Source: Hypomesus transpacificus
Taxonomy: Eukaryota > Chordata > Actinopteri > Osmeriformes > Osmeridae
Length of the DNA stretch: 64,000 nucleotides
Reading direction: 5' to 3'
Assembly (NCBI RefSeq): GCF_021917145.1
Contig: NC_061064.1
Location: 124,001 to 188,000 of the forward strand
The position numbers and the translations under genes are program-made. This document shows positions 27,979 through 40,750 of the stretch, piece by piece (the first letter of the stretch is position 1; each line of letters starts with the position of its first letter). Under the pieces are notes generated by a model. It ran no database searches, was not told the origin of the DNA, and saw only the letters and a program-made list of their open reading frames with translations.

Positions 27979-29896
27979 GAGAGAGAGACAGGGAGAGAGA
28001 GATAGAGCTTGCATGCAGACATATCGCAGTAAGCAGAGAAACAGTATATGTCCAGACTGTCTATGATCTATGATAATAACACTATAACGTGCGTTGACCA
28101 TGTCGCTGTACCTCACGGGAACTCTGAAGTATTGACCGTAACGCACATGAGTGAATCATATTTCATGTGAAGCTCACATAGCCTTCCTGTGTTTCTAAAC
28201 CGTGATCTGTGGACTATAAACAGCAACACGATTCGTTAGTCGGGTTTGTCAGCGTGGTTTTTGGCAACCTCCTGAGTGGACGAACGAGTGGTTGGACGAG
28301 TGGTTGGACGAGTGGTTGGACGAGTGCTTTTCCTTTCTGAGGTGAGGTGGAGAGACGGAGGGGAATCATACTTCCTGTTCTAATTTCTGACACTGACAAC
28401 GAAGAGACTAGTCTGCTGCTGTTCCCATGGAAACTACTGTGGATAGTGAGGCCAGCGAGGTTGTCCTGGTAACTCTGGTGAATGAGCAGAATCACAGACA
28501 GCATGTAATTCACTGATCATAACATTCAGATTAGGGGAGAAGAGGAGAAAGGTGGGGGGTGGGTGGGTGGTGGGTGGGGGGGGTCAGTGTTCCACGGCCC
28601 TGCCTGTCATTTCACGATCAAGGACCGTATACATTCAGTCGCTCGACGCGCCCCTTCGTAGCGTTCACTGGCCTCACCTAAAACGGTCACAGCAACACTG
28701 GCCTCAGTTTTCCCCTCAATGTCCGGAAAGTTATGGACGTCACAGGTGTACACCCCGCCGTCTGACACCTGCATGTTGCTGATTGTTATTGAGGCGTTCA
28801 TGGTGGTGTTGGGGTAAGCAGGAGGTGTGAGGCGGTTCACATACGGCTGGCCAATGGCCTCGACTTCCGACTGGTAATAATACACCTGTAAGACAACGGT
28901 AAAGTGTCAGAGAGAAAAGAGAACCCAGCTCTGGAACCAGACCTGAGGCCACACTCCAAATAATAGTTGTTTGATGTTGACTTGGGGGGTGTAAATCCAG
29001 TACTGGAACAAAATGGTAAATATGCGAGAGGAGGTTGCTATGTGGGTGAGGTGGTGTCGGAAGGGGTTGCCGAGGCGTGTCTGCAGTACTGCTGCTGGAA
29101 CACAGGGAGCCAGGGAGCGGAGGGGGAGGAGCTTCCTAAGGGTTGGGCCTCAAACGGGCGTACAAAACCAAGTGCCATATCTGCCATTTTGAACTCTCAC
29201 ATCCACACAAGTAAAAACAAAAAAATTATTTTCACCCATACGGTACGTTTAGACAAAAGCCCATTTGAACTGAAACACCATTTGTTTGGTGGGGTGGATT
29301 TAAAACGAATATTTCTATAAGAGGAACTCGCTCCTGCAGAGAATTGTGCAGGTGATACGAGGACACACGGAACCACACAGCGTTCAGTGGTGCAGAGCTG
29401 TAAAGAAGGCAAACACAAAGAGAAGTCCAACTCAACCTACCTGGTGGGCATTCCCTGCAGACTTGGAAGCAAAAGCCCACTGGATGTTGAGTTGGTTGGT
29501 GGGTGGTCTTGTCTGGAAGGAGCACTGCAGCAACACGCTTCCTCCCACTGTCACGTTCAAGGATTTCTGTGGAGTCGTCACTGAAATAGCCTGCATGAGC
29601 CCTGTTAAAACAGACACAGCCCTCATCTTAGCTAAGTGGCAGAGATTTTCCTGCCAGTTTAAGAGGTCCCAGGTTCAAATTCCACCCCTATACGTCGCTT
29701 TAAATGAAAGCATCTGCTATGTATTCACCAGTACATGGTATACAGTTTCTCACTGTGGGTTGAAGGAATAATTCCAAATCAGTTGGTTTAGTCAGAGCTA
29801 AGGATCCTAAAATAATCCTTGCCCTGATGGTTTTTAAACTGACGGTTACTCACCCATCGCACTGAGCAGCACCACCAAGCCCAACATGTTCGTCAT
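24089..29896 (-). CDS. vsig1: V-set and Ig domain membrane protein, VSIG1-like
   Basis: Seven exons read right to left: 29896-29854, 29601-29441, 28885-28678, 27775-27617, 27194-27078, 24518-24374, 24197-24089. Phases agree and give 313 aa. A signal peptide (MTNMLGLVVLLSAMGLMQA) is followed by a V-set domain with Cys 41 and Cys 116 (VYTCDV), then a C2-type domain with Cys 161 and Cys 212 (YQCNAS) plus Cys 145 and 223, a second pair typical of the CTX/JAM-like family. A membrane segment lies at about 235-257, followed by KKKK and a tail of about 55 residues. VSIG1 is an epithelial junction adhesion protein of stomach and germ cells in mammals. The tail lacks the long Glu/Pro repeat of human VSIG1 (387 aa). 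The exon 6 donor is GTCAGT. Related CTX-family members such as GPA33 are less likely. Intron 5 carries a nested transposon. Confidence 0.85.
25105..25170 (+). repeat. LINE 3' tail of the TTCTGA type inside the hAT element
   Basis: Nearly identical to 1715-1790, including the tgtgcaaactttcatggcga block and the ttctgattctgattctga end. Confidence 0.6.
25696..26752 (+). mobile_element. 5'-truncated L2/CR1-type LINE, 3' end
   Basis: An open frame at 25719-26270 encodes the C-terminal part of a non-LTR reverse-transcriptase polyprotein: VEKVSCFKFLGVNIS, the KARKRLFFLRRLKKFG-like region, the YRCTIESILTGCITVWYGSCT region, and the typical ending LPSGRRYRSIRSRTRRLDNSF. The frame continues upstream of the ATG (LNISKTKEM), so the ATG is not a true start. 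The polymerase catalytic core is missing, so the copy cannot move on its own. A 3' UTR of about 480 bp ends with aataaaagacttgaac and repeated TTGAAC, the short-repeat tail typical of L2-like elements. Confidence 0.85.
26795..26875 (-). repeat. tRNA-like SINE fragment, minus strand
   Basis: Read on the minus strand it has agctcagtagttcagcag, a box-A-like region, and ggatcgaatctcccgtc, a box-B-like region. It is the same family as 45303-45420 and 50760-50860. Confidence 0.5.
27264..27596. repeat. GA-rich imperfect minisatellite in vsig1 intron 4
   Basis: Degenerate units of gagagatggagagagtgaag and gagagaggtaga recur about every 20-40 bp. The long frames on the CT strand here are repeat artefacts. 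Confidence 0.8.
27857..27992. repeat. (GA)n microsatellite in vsig1 intron 3
   Basis: Over 130 bp of GAGA with a few A and C interruptions. Confidence 0.95.
28270..28326. repeat. 12-bp tandem repeat
   Basis: Four near-perfect copies of gagtggttggac in vsig1 intron 3. Confidence 0.85.
29628..29722 (+). repeat. tRNA-like SINE fragment in vsig1 intron 1
   Basis: A degenerate box A (gctaagtggcagag), a good box B (aggttcaaattccac) and a tail tcgctttaaatgaaagcatc resemble the other tRNA-Lys/Asn-like SINE copies here. Confidence 0.45.
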
Positions 29897-30434
29897 TTTA
29901 AAGATGTTTCCAGTAGAATCACTTGTGCCTGTTTTCAGTAATTAAAAGCTAGTCAAAGACAAGATTGTATAAGTTGAAGTGCCTTAACAACTCGTTTGAG
30001 TTCAGCAAGTCAGTTAGCAGCAGACTAGATGGACAACTCCCAGGGAGGTTTCGTTGGGTTGTGCCAGGGGCCGATGGTGAGGGTGTAGATAAGGCATATG
30101 GGTGTTTACACAAATTGTTTGCTGGACTAGGTGTGAGTGGCTCAGGTTTTTGGATTTTCCATTTCCGGTCAGAAGCCTGGTATTTCTTATACTTGTGAAA
30201 GGGTGTGGTAGGTTGTAGCTAAATCATGCAAATACCTGTTCTTTCAACCCTATTCAATTTTCGTTTTCCGTTTTCAGTTAGTACCTGTTTTTCTAGTGAC
30301 CTGTTATACAACTACTGTAAAAAATAAATAATCTCTTGCACTGCCAAATATTCTAGGATGTTGTGAACTCAGGTTCACCACCCCCATAAAGTATTAGTAC
30401 TGACTGTAAAATCAATTAAAGCTTTGGCTGTCGC

Positions 30435-30579
<145 letters not shown>

Positions 30580-30899
30580 GTACATGTGCCTTGTAAGTCA
30601 TTGTGGGTCAGGGATTCTGACAGGAGGACTGAATGTAATGTAATTTACCTGGTCTTTATAGCCAGCCCTGCGGAGGTTGGTGAGCTCAACGCACAGCTAA
30701 CCTCAACCCAGCCCAGCAACACTCACCTGACCCTGCAGCTCCACACCTGCTGCAGAACGCTCTGCCCGCGCCACCGAGAAGGGACCATGAATCACTTGTG
30801 ATTAATTATGTTTAATTATAAGAAGGTGACATGGTGGGGAACATGATGATCAGCTGTAACTACATTTCAGAGGGGTTGGGGACCAAGCTGGGAGGCTGT

Positions 30900-31000
30900 G
30901 AGGTGGGAGGATGGGGGGGGGGGATGGGAGGATAAGGTGGGTGTGGTGGGTGTATGGGATGGGGTGGGAGGGTGGGGTGTGGTGTGGTGGGTGTATGGAC
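30900..31000. repeat. G-rich low-complexity tract
   Basis: Repeated ggtgggaggatggggg and gggtgtatggg-type units with many G runs on the + strand. Confidence 0.75.
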
Positions 31001-31901
31001 AGCTTCTACAGTACATGGACGTGGAAAAGGCCATACCACCATGTCAGGGTGTACGAGAAGAGAGATCTCAAACTGAACCACGGAGAGACTGAACAAAAAC
31101 CTTATCAAGCGTGACTAAAAACATACACACAACTGAATCAAAGGACATGTGACTGGGTGAGTTAATCATTGACAGGTTGGATGGAGACCTCCATTGTGCA
31201 TGCTGCTGTACCGATACTACCACTAGCTCCTCCTCTTTTGAGCAGAAACCCAGGAAGTGAGTGTGGCGGAACAGGACATGAGCGACAAGGTCAACAGACA
31301 CCTGGGTTAAAGTGTTCCTGGTAGCAGTGAATGGTTTGATTCCACAGTATAATCTAAGACTTAGGCATTATTAGGCCACTTACATGAACATTGCATTCAA
31401 TGTGTTAAGAAAATTATTATCCCCTCCAAAAGGAAACAACTAATCATTAGCAGACATTACAGCTTTCAACAAAGAAATACATTTACTACACTGACAACTT
31501 TCACCAAAATCATACATTCAAAATGTATGGTACAACCTATAGAACCTTCACTTCACTGGCCATTGTCAGGTCATTCTACTAAGTCCCAGGTCATTGTGTG
31601 TTACAGTGTTCCAGAATCATGGTTCCCATGGAAAGATTTCCTAATGATTCCAAAATTGTTACTAGAATTGTAAAACACAATTTCAAAGCACGTTGGAAGA
31701 CATCTCAAGACATTGAATAACTTAGGAAAGCTTTCACAAGTGGTCAATCATTTCAAGAAATTCAACGATTCCCACAAATACTTTTTGGCGGATGATAAAA
31801 TGGTAAGTTATTTAAATACAAAACATTCCAACCCTGCCAAATACATAATTTATAGGAGGAATATATTATCTTGAAACCTCTACCTTGTCTCTCTTGTCCA
31901 G

Positions 31902-32732
31902 AACCATCTCATAAACAGTTCTGTCAAGCATGAGCTTGTGGGCCCTGAGGATCCAAGCGGCTCCAGCCCGTGGCCCTATCAGGTCCCTCCAGAGGGCCTC
32001 TGGAGCAGGGCCCAGCCTGCAGCGGCTCTCCCCCAGCCCAGCAAGCACATCCCTGGCTCCTACTCAGCCGTGGATCCCTCTTCCACCCTCCAGGACGACA
32101 CACAACATCCACACAGGCCAACTCTGAAGAGGAGGCGTGACAGCGATGCGGAGGAAGGGCCTTCCCAGACACCTGGGTGTGACTCACAGGTAGAAGATGA
32201 TCTCAGCCAGGGTTTTGATTCATTCTTACAGTCACATCATTTTTTTTTTTTACAGTAGCTCCAAGTAATATGTGCCTTGTGTAAAACGCCACATTACAGA
32301 AGTCACAAGAATCTCTCCTGAATACTCTCTCATGCTTGTTCTCCCTCCTAGAGGAGCGGCCTAGCCGAGCGCGACCACGTCGACCGCCGTACAGTTCACA
32401 GAGCCCCATGCCCCCTGGTCCTGCCCCCTAAGAAGCGCTGGAGGCAGGCCCAGTCCCAGCCCCAACCACAGCCCCAACCCCAGTCCCAGCCCCAGCCCCA
32501 ACCCAAACCCGAGCCCGAGCCCCAGCCCCAGCCCCAACCCCAGCCCCAACGCGAGGCCCAGGTCCAGCCCCAACCCGAGGCCCAGGTCCAGCTCCAGCAC
32601 GTCCAGCACGAGGTCCAGCCCGAGGCTCTGAGACTGGCATTCCTGGCATCCCTGCCCCCTAAGAAGCGCTGGAGGCAGGCCCTGAGAGGGCCCTGGATCC
32701 CCTCCACCAGGAGGCGCTGCAGACACGGTTGA
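31902..32732 (+). CDS. Unrecognised Pro/Gln-rich protein, last two exons (partial)
   Basis: Probable internal exon 31902-32189 and last exon 32352-32732. The first acceptor has a strong pyrimidine tract (ccttgtctctcttgtccag). The donor is cag|gtagaa and the second acceptor ctccctcctag. Both exons are in the same frame with no stop until TGA at 32730-32732. The predicted part reads NHLINSSVKHELVGPEDPSG, then a Ser/Pro-rich stretch, a nuclear-signal-like LKRRRDSDAEEGPSQTP, LPPKKRWRQA, about 60 residues of Pro-Gln repeats, and a second LPPKKRWRQA near the end. The frame has no ATG, so 5' exons are expected upstream, but I could not place them. The basic motifs suggest a nuclear protein. I do not recognise the family and assign no function. 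It could also be a decayed or repeat-derived frame. Confidence 0.4.
32418..32683 (+). repeat. Direct 30-bp repeat flanking a CCCCAG/CCCCAA array
   Basis: cctgccccctaagaagcgct and the following ggaggcaggcc occur near 32420-32450 and 32650-32680. Between them is a hexamer-like array of ccccag, ccccaa, cccgag and gtccag units. The repeat encodes the doubled LPPKKRWRQA motif. Confidence 0.8.
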
Positions 32733-32940
32733 CGAGGGACACTGACCTACTCCAACACGTCTAATACATCTGACTGTCAACACCGCCCTCGTGACCTGTC
32801 ATTTGTCTCTCCATTAATCTCGCCCCTAAAAGGCGATCCCTGTCACTCATCCAGGAGTCGTGGCACGGTCTTAAATCTGGCCGGAGCCCACTGTTCATAT
32901 TTCAAGCCGCTCTCTTTACACTCTCTGATTTTTATGGTCT

Positions 32941-32946
32941 ATTAAA
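32941..32946 (+). terminator. ATTAAA polyadenylation signal, unrecognised gene
   Basis: ATTAAA lies 209 bp after the TGA of the Pro/Gln-rich frame, a plausible 3' UTR length. It is a common variant signal. Confidence 0.3.
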
Positions 32947-33592
32947 ATTACAATCAACTAAGTGTCAATGTTTAGGGAAATGATAAACTATGTTGGCTCC
33001 GTTCTAGCTTGTCCTGGGAGCCCACACCCCAGGTGACAGTAAGTAGGTCGGCCCCTAATGGATATGTCTACCAGGCGTCAACACAGATTAGGTGACAAAG
33101 ATTGGTTTAGGAGGTCTCTCGTAGTCTGGATGGATGATTGCTGGCCAAGCCCTGCTGTTCCCAGGGTCGTCCAGCAGAGGGCGCTGTTGCCCACAGGAAC
33201 TCTGCAGAGGAAGACCCTTGGGGAGATGGAGGAGCAGGGAGCTGAAGATAAGTGATAACAACATAGACAAGAACACCCCTCTGTCCTCAACATGGCTCAC
33301 TCCTTCACTCCTTCACTCCTCCTCCCTTCCTCCCATCCTCAGCAGCCGGAGGAAAACAGGCCAGACATTTAGCGTGACTTCACACGGTCCCTACAGCCAC
33401 AGAAAATACCACTTACGGAAATAGGCTGGGTACACTGCCAAATCACATGTGCAAGGGTAAGAAACGTACAAACACCAATGAGAAACGTCAGTGGGTTTGG
33501 AAATGAAAAAAAGAAATGCCTACTACATTCCCCCTTGGCTTGCCTCACTAGAAGCACTGTGCTTATCGGACTGCATTGCCGTCAACTGCAAG

Positions 33593-33722
33593 GATGGGAT
33601 ATTGTTTTTACTGGAATCAGAGTAGTCCTATAAAGGATGGGATATTGTTTTTACTGGAATCAGAGTAGTCCTATAAAGGATGGGATATTGTTTTACTGGA
33701 ATCAGAGTAGTCCTATAAAGGA
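33593..33722. repeat. Three tandem copies of a 43-bp unit
   Basis: gatgggatattgtttttact and the following ggaatcagagtagtcctataaag are repeated three times. The third copy lacks one T. Confidence 0.95.
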
Positions 33723-33838
33723 TGCAGAAACAAGAGAAGCAGAAACACAAGGAGAGCGACTGTTTAACCATCTCTGTGATTCAACGTCTGACATTTGTGA
33801 GGGCCTCGTTCTATGTGTTGAATAAATAAGGAAGACAG

Positions 33839-33839
<1 letters not shown>

Positions 33840-33896
<57 letters not shown>

Positions 33897-34025
33897 TGAG
33901 AGAGAGAGTGAGAGAGAGAGAAAAAAGGGGGGAGGGAAGGAGAGAGAGAGTGGGGGAGGGAAAGAGGGAGAAAGAGGGAGAAATAGAGAGAGGGGGGGAT
34001 AGAGGGAGAGGGGGAGATAGATGAG
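33840..34025. repeat. (GA)n microsatellite with G-rich extension
   Basis: Pure gaga for about 45 bp, then degenerate gagagagagtgagag and gagggagaaagaggg units. Confidence 0.9.
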
Positions 34026-37000
34026 AGTGAAATAAATAGATTTCAGCAGGGCAGCGTTGGACACATTGTATGGATAAAAGAGCTGTGCCTTAATATTTCA
34101 TTAGACGCATTCAGTCTCTCTCCCACTCCTCTTTTCACTCTCTCCTCAACCCCAAAACAAGAGCTCCACAGGCCCAACATGGACGGACATCTTGGAAAAA
34201 TAGAAAAACGAATGGACATGCTAGTGCAAAGTGACCGTCTCTCTAGAGAGGGGAAAACACCTGGTCCATATTTGGAACAAAAACTCTGAATGAAAAAGCA
34301 ACAGGGACATTTATATTTTTGCATCGCAAAACAGTCAATTTCCATATCAATACGGTAATGTCTCTCTCAGGAAATTGCTTTGATTCCTTCTGTTTGTGGT
34401 AAAACAAATATCCAGCATTCATATCTTTGAGTATCTCTGGTATTGCAGTTATTTTTTCACTCCAGTATATTCTAGATAAACAGGATTACTCCTTTAGAAG
34501 TCTGGAATACATCTAACCCTTAACGAGGCTTTTGATTCCCAGGAGCAGTCTTCCTCATCTATTTATAAGTCAACTCAAAAGGACACCAAAGAGATGTCTA
34601 CATGAGATCCACACAGAGAAGAGGATTTGTCGCTTTTAGAAAGCACAGAGTTGTGAGGTCCACTGCCAGTATATGCGTATACAGTATACAGTTCGAACTA
34701 CATTGCATGACTTTATTGTGCCATCAGGCCTATTGTATTCAAAGATACAGGATAACTGGCTGTTCTCTGGTAACATGGTAAAAAAAATCTGATTTTACAC
34801 TCAGTCTTCAGGTTGGCTTTGTTCGCTACAGTGTCCAAATTCACCCCAGTAGTAGAAAACATAATATACCATGAAGCAAAAACATGCTCAGCTTTTTAAC
34901 CATCTTCGTTTTTTTTTCTCCCTTTTTCCTTGACCACGTTAATGCACCCTTTCAATATTTGATGTTTTTATATGGAGTGCTGACAATAGAATATGGACAT
35001 GGAGGGTACATTTTGCCGATCTACTTCAATGGTTCTGCATCCATCTCACTAACAGAGCAATGCACTCCAAACCTGAGAGTGCTTCTTCTCCACTGGGGCC
35101 ATTTCCAAAGTTTATCATAGAAAGTAAAAGACAAGAAGAGGAGAACAGCAAAGAAAGTTGGCCCAAGACATCGAGGTTGCAGTTGTTTCTCTTGTTATCG
35201 ACTGTCCCACCACAGAAGTCAGGTAGGATTACACAAGACAACACAGAAACCCTCTAGTTAAGATATTAGAGCTGTCTTTACATCGTGCTCCAATCCAACG
35301 ATTCTCCTGTCATGTGAAAGCTCTGGTTTAAGGTATACTCTGGCTGTATCCTCTTTACACTAGCACGTCTTTCTGAGTACCCTCGCCAAGTCTGCACAAG
35401 ACATTGATGAGCCCCTCGGAGAACTGGCCCAACTTGGAAACCTCCCAAACCTTGTTCTAAGTCTGTGGTGTTTAACTTGTCTTATCTTAGGCAGGGTTGA
35501 GGTTGATAGGTCCAAGGGGTTTGGGTTGAATAAGGGGCAAACACTACACCTCTCAGCTGGAATCACTTGGTGTCTTTATTCAGGAAATATAGTAGGAAAG
35601 GATGTATACTCTCATGAATGCGCAACGTTTTTTAATCAAATCAAATTCAGCAACAAGAAGACATTGTTGTCTTTTTCTTAATTTAGTTTTTACGGCTGTC
35701 TTCTTAATCCAACAGCCCTTTTCAAAAGCGAGACACTAACTAATAACTGGGACCTGCCACCATATCTTAGACTTGCAACGGAATAAAACATTTGTCCTTC
35801 ATTCCGTTTTTTTGTGCAGCACTGTTTCATATTTACCTTTTGGGGACTAACATGTTAAACCAAATTCATAAAAACATAAATGAAACAACAGATATTAGTC
35901 CTCAAAGGGCAAATGAAAAGAAATCGCATTCTTTACTGTATAAGCCTTTATTTGTAAAAAGTCAGTTGTTTGAATGATAACCCTTTTATACCACATAATT
36001 GAACACCTTGTATTTGTAAAAAAACACGTTTTGCTCAAACACCTAAAAAAGCTGATTGACACAATAACATTAATTGGCACTGACAAAAAAGGAAATACAA
36101 CTTCATACTATACAAATGGTGATTTCATGAGTACAACTCATACCCAAAATGAAATCACTTCATTGAATAACCGAATCAAAGAATGCGCCCAATGTGAACA
36201 AAACAAGTACAGTACAAAATGCTTTTTACTTCCAGGTCAAATGTCAGAAGAATTACATTTCTTTTATATGAGAAAACAACAACAACAGTAAGAACAATCC
36301 ATAACGAAATGCAACAAATACAGCAAAATACAAATGAAAATGAGGAAAATAATTTACTTGTTGATACTTAAAAATAGTTATGGGCCGTTGGCTTTGAGTG
36401 TTTGTGCCAATTTTCTTTTTTTCCATTTTTTTCTTTTCCATTATTCTTTTCTGTAGGTATTAGTTTATGTGTTTCCTGCTAAAGGCTTCTTGATAGAGGG
36501 AGGTATACTGATGTATAATTGAGAATCAGCATAGCCTCTTGCAAGGATCGTCGAAATAAACAACAGACCCTTAAGCACCCCCCCCCCCCCCCCCCTCCCA
36601 CCCTCCCACCCCCCTCCCACCCCCCAGTCCAGAGGCAACTCATTTAAGAGGAACTGCACGGAACACTCAGTGTGCAATCTCATGGCTTGAATTCAGACAC
36701 TATAGGGGAGCATCTTCTGTTTCATCTGTAGTTAGAGGGCGACTGATGTTGATAGCTAAACCTGATAACACTACAAAATGTAAACCTACTGGGTGCGTCT
36801 ATTCCAATCTTATGTGATTTACAGTAGGTGAGTTTAATGGTAAGGTACATATTAATGATTGCCGTGAATCATACAATGTACATTATCTATTTTTTTTATT
36901 CTCTGTTAGTCTCCAGTTTTACGTAGAGTTATTTTTACAAGGTTTTGTCTAGCTGGTTGTAAAACAGTTGCAACCACAGCATGTAAACACTGGATCTTTC

Positions 37001-40000
37001 TTGCCCTGTCTGTGAGGATGACACTGCAGGTGTACAGTGTAGAATAGAAAAATAAGAAAATAAACCTTTTGAAACTTAGGTCATGCAAAACAAAACCTAC
37101 ATCTTGTCTTCTTTTCATTTTTTAGAGGTTTTGTTTGCAGAAGTTTGCCAATGCTATAGAAGCTGTCCATGCTATTAGCAGTGAGGTTAGCTGCTATAAC
37201 GAACTGCCCTGTTTTTGTTCATGCATTAAGAAATTGTAAGTGAAAGATATCATATTTACAGTACAATTCACATGTAATTACACATATACACAAGAGGCAA
37301 GAAAATTCACATTGAAATCAGTTCAACAGTTTTTTTTATCACCTCATCCACTCCTTTTAGATGAATGTGTCCATAAAATAAAAAAATTAAAACATACTTT
37401 TACTCTTGGCATGACCAAAATAAATTCTAAAACTAAAAGGATTTCTGCACAGCTTTTGAGATGAATGTTACATCTTGTCCAACGAGCACATATGGTGGAT
37501 ATGGGCTTTAAATTAGATGAGTTATAAGAATCCACTGCAAACATTTAATACATGTTCTAAATGTAATAAAGCATTTAAAAACATAAAGCAATTCTGTTAC
37601 ATCCCTAGCATCCCAAAAACTTTACTTGGACATTGAAATTGCACAAACCCCATAAAGCAACTAAATACATACATACATATAAAATAAAACATTAAAAAAC
37701 TGTAGTCAAGATATGTATATCAAAATGTGTATAGCATTCCCATTGATAAGACAACCTGATCATAGGGAACTATAATAAACTCATAGCTGCTCTTCTGTTG
37801 GTGTTTGTCATAAAGTTGATTCTGCAATACTGGGTTTTATCTTTGTTCAGCTTCACTGGTCGAGCCTGACTTTAACAGCTAAGGTCTACGCCGAGTCACT
37901 GTGTTTAGTGAAGATATGCTTTTAATCCATTCTTTCCTGCCACAAATCACGTGCCTGGATCTTAAATGTATAATCTAATATCTAATTATCAGTAAAGTTA
38001 TAAATTATTCTTTCAACCACGAGGATTGTAATTACGGGTATTGATTAACGAGAAAGGGAAATCAAACTGTCTCGAATTCTCGACTGGTTGCAGTAAACAA
38101 ACTGCTACATGATGCCTTGTTGCAGCAATTTCTGATGTATCCGATAGGACGGTATACATTAGTTGCCACCTTTACATTATGTTCACGCGTGCGTCTCAAA
38201 TAAGAACGATACTCGGTGAGTGAGCGTTTACTTTGAAAAGCTGAGCATGGCACTGGGTTGTGGCTCATGACAAAAACGGTACATCAAAGCAGTAAGGCAC
38301 GACAGAGTGTGCTATACCGTAATAATAGCACAGATACCGTTTGGGGGCGTTGGTAGGCCCGACGCAGAGCGGCCGTCGCCCTCTCGTGCGCTCCAACCAA
38401 TAAACAGAAGTCTTGATAATGAGCGATAATGCGCGTCCTGTCATTTGTTAATGATTACTTCCTAAACATGGCATAAATCAAGTTCAGAGCATTCACGAAT
38501 CCACAAGTCACTAAAAAGTATACAGAGTGCACCCAACGTTATTACACAGTAGTCTTTCGGGCAATTCCCATATAGCTAACTTTCTTTTAGCACCCAAGTG
38601 AGCCTATTTCTTTACACAGTGTTTGAAGCCAGAGTTTGGTAACACATAACAGGTATCATGTATATGCCTTCATAAACCGTTTGCATATAATTATCTTTCT
38701 GCCGAAACGGTATGAAAAAAAGGTGTAAACTGTAATAAATGGTCAATAAATGATTAACAAATACATACAAAGAGCCAGAACCTACTGCCCAATTACTGAC
38801 AACCAAGCTTGGTCTACAAGAGGAATATTCTCAATTTTAGTGAAAAAAAGAAGAAAATAAATGACTTTATCTCAACTTCATACAGTGGCTCTGTGCATGT
38901 AGGTATTCATCTTTTAATAATCATTTATAATGGTTTACATGGATATATATATATATATATATATATATTCAACTATCTACCCAAGGCCTATATAAGGCTT
39001 ATAAAGGAACATTATTAGAATGCACTACCCAGAGGTCATTTGCCACAAAGAAAATAATGGTTCTATCATGTTTGTGGTGGTAAATTGTCAGCTACTCTTG
39101 ATTTTTTGTGACACACAAATCAACATATTAATGTAACCAACCAATTCCTTTAAACACAACGCAAAATCGCATAATGTCAACCCCAGTCCCTTACCCTCCA
39201 GGCTAATCTACTTATCTTCTTCTATCTTTTCGAACTTTCTGGGTATTCGTTCCAGTCTGCTGATGGGGAAGAGGAGCACCCACCAATTCAGTCCTCAACA
39301 TTCCTCTATTTAGAAGTACAGTCACATCATGGGCCAGAATCAAATACTTTGTCGACTTGAACAAATGCCACGTATCCAGAATAGTTTCCCCTCCTTCCAC
39401 GGCAGGGATGCAGCATTTCGATGGGAACGTTCAGAGTACTTGCTCCCAACCCTCTTGGACATGCGATCCCTCTCCTCTCCCCATCTTTCGGCATCTCATT
39501 TGAGCTCTCGTCATAGACCGGTCATTTCATCCTCACACGATCCTTAACGATGTCCTTCCTCTTTTCACATTCCTCCTTCCATTCCTGTGCAGCGCTCTGC
39601 TTCATCCTTCACTACTTTTTCTTCCTGTCCTCTGCACCTCTATTTTATACCATCCCTTTCCCTTTCCTCCCCCTTCCTCATCTGATGGGGCAGGCCCCCA
39701 TGGCTCGCGTGGGTCCATGCGAGCCCTCCTAGGGCCCTCCCAGTCCAGACTCGCCTGCCTGCCCCTGGGCTGCAGGACCGGGGAGGGACCGGGGAAGGAC
39801 CGGGCAGGAAGAGAGGACGGGGCAACTCAGGGGAACCCTCAGCGAGATGAGCACCGACACCCCCAACATGCCCTCATCTTCTCTGTGACTTTCACAGGGC
39901 TCTCTCCTCCATCTCTCTCTTCTTCATCTGTCTCTCTCCTCCCTATCTCTCTCTCTACCCCCCCTCTCTCTCCTCACTCTGTCTCTCTCTCTCTCTATCT

Positions 40001-40714
40001 CTTTTTCCTCCATCTGTTTCCAGAGACGTGTTTCTCAGACCGCTATCACACGTCTGGTTCACTGTCCAGCTCCTTCCTACTCCCTCTCTTCCTCTCTGTT
40101 TCATTTTATTAGCAGACAAATCAAGCCGCTTTTGTTTTCAACAGTGTTGTCTTAAACTTTTCTCAAGTACTGTCATTAAATCAAAAACTATGCGAAGGTG
40201 GACTTTTAAAAACATGTTTCTGAACAGATGAGCGCTATTAAAGTTAAAAATAAAGAGTAGCTTCCAACTATTCTGTTTTGACCCCTGCTTTGACCCCTGT
40301 TTAGTCTTGGTAGGCAGGAAAGGCATGACACAGACTGCAATGGACACATAACATCTGAGCAGACACGAGGACAGATATTCAAGCATGTTTCAAAGCACAA
40401 TGATGAATATGGATTATAGGCCTTTTGGTTGTCACTTCGGTTCATGGCTATTTATCTCACGGTTTGTTTTGCCTACCAGAAACTACATTTTCCTGCCGAT
40501 GCTAATGCTACTGTTCTTTGGGATTTTTACCTTTAAAACAAAAACAGCAGTGTAATGGGCCGGTGTGCAGTCTTTCCAGAGTTATAGGGGGGGGGATCGA
40601 CTGAAGATATGCCTAATGCATTTTAAGACAGGGCACATTCTCAATCGACAAGAACCACAAAGTCCGTCTCCAGTCTTGTGAGGGCGTAAAACCACAACGA
40701 GGAAGGAGGCACGC

Positions 40715-40750
40715 ACACACACACACTCACACACACACACACACACACGA
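40715..40750. repeat. (CA)n microsatellite
   Basis: cacacacacacactcacacacac-type run with one CTC interruption. Confidence 0.8.

Noticed and set aside
27164..28146. Minus-strand frames of Ser-Leu repeats
   Set aside because: They read through CT repeats. Only the short segment 27617-27775 is a true vsig1 exon, in one of these frames.
30652..30801. Possible 5' exon of the Pro/Gln-rich gene
   Set aside because: One frame is open after an acceptor-like site, but it ends in a stop and no donor joins it in phase to 31902.
31866..32048. Minus-strand frame WILRAHKLMLDRTVYEMVLDKRDK with a donor-like end
   Set aside because: It has an in-frame stop just upstream and no acceptor. The + strand frame here has better splice signals.
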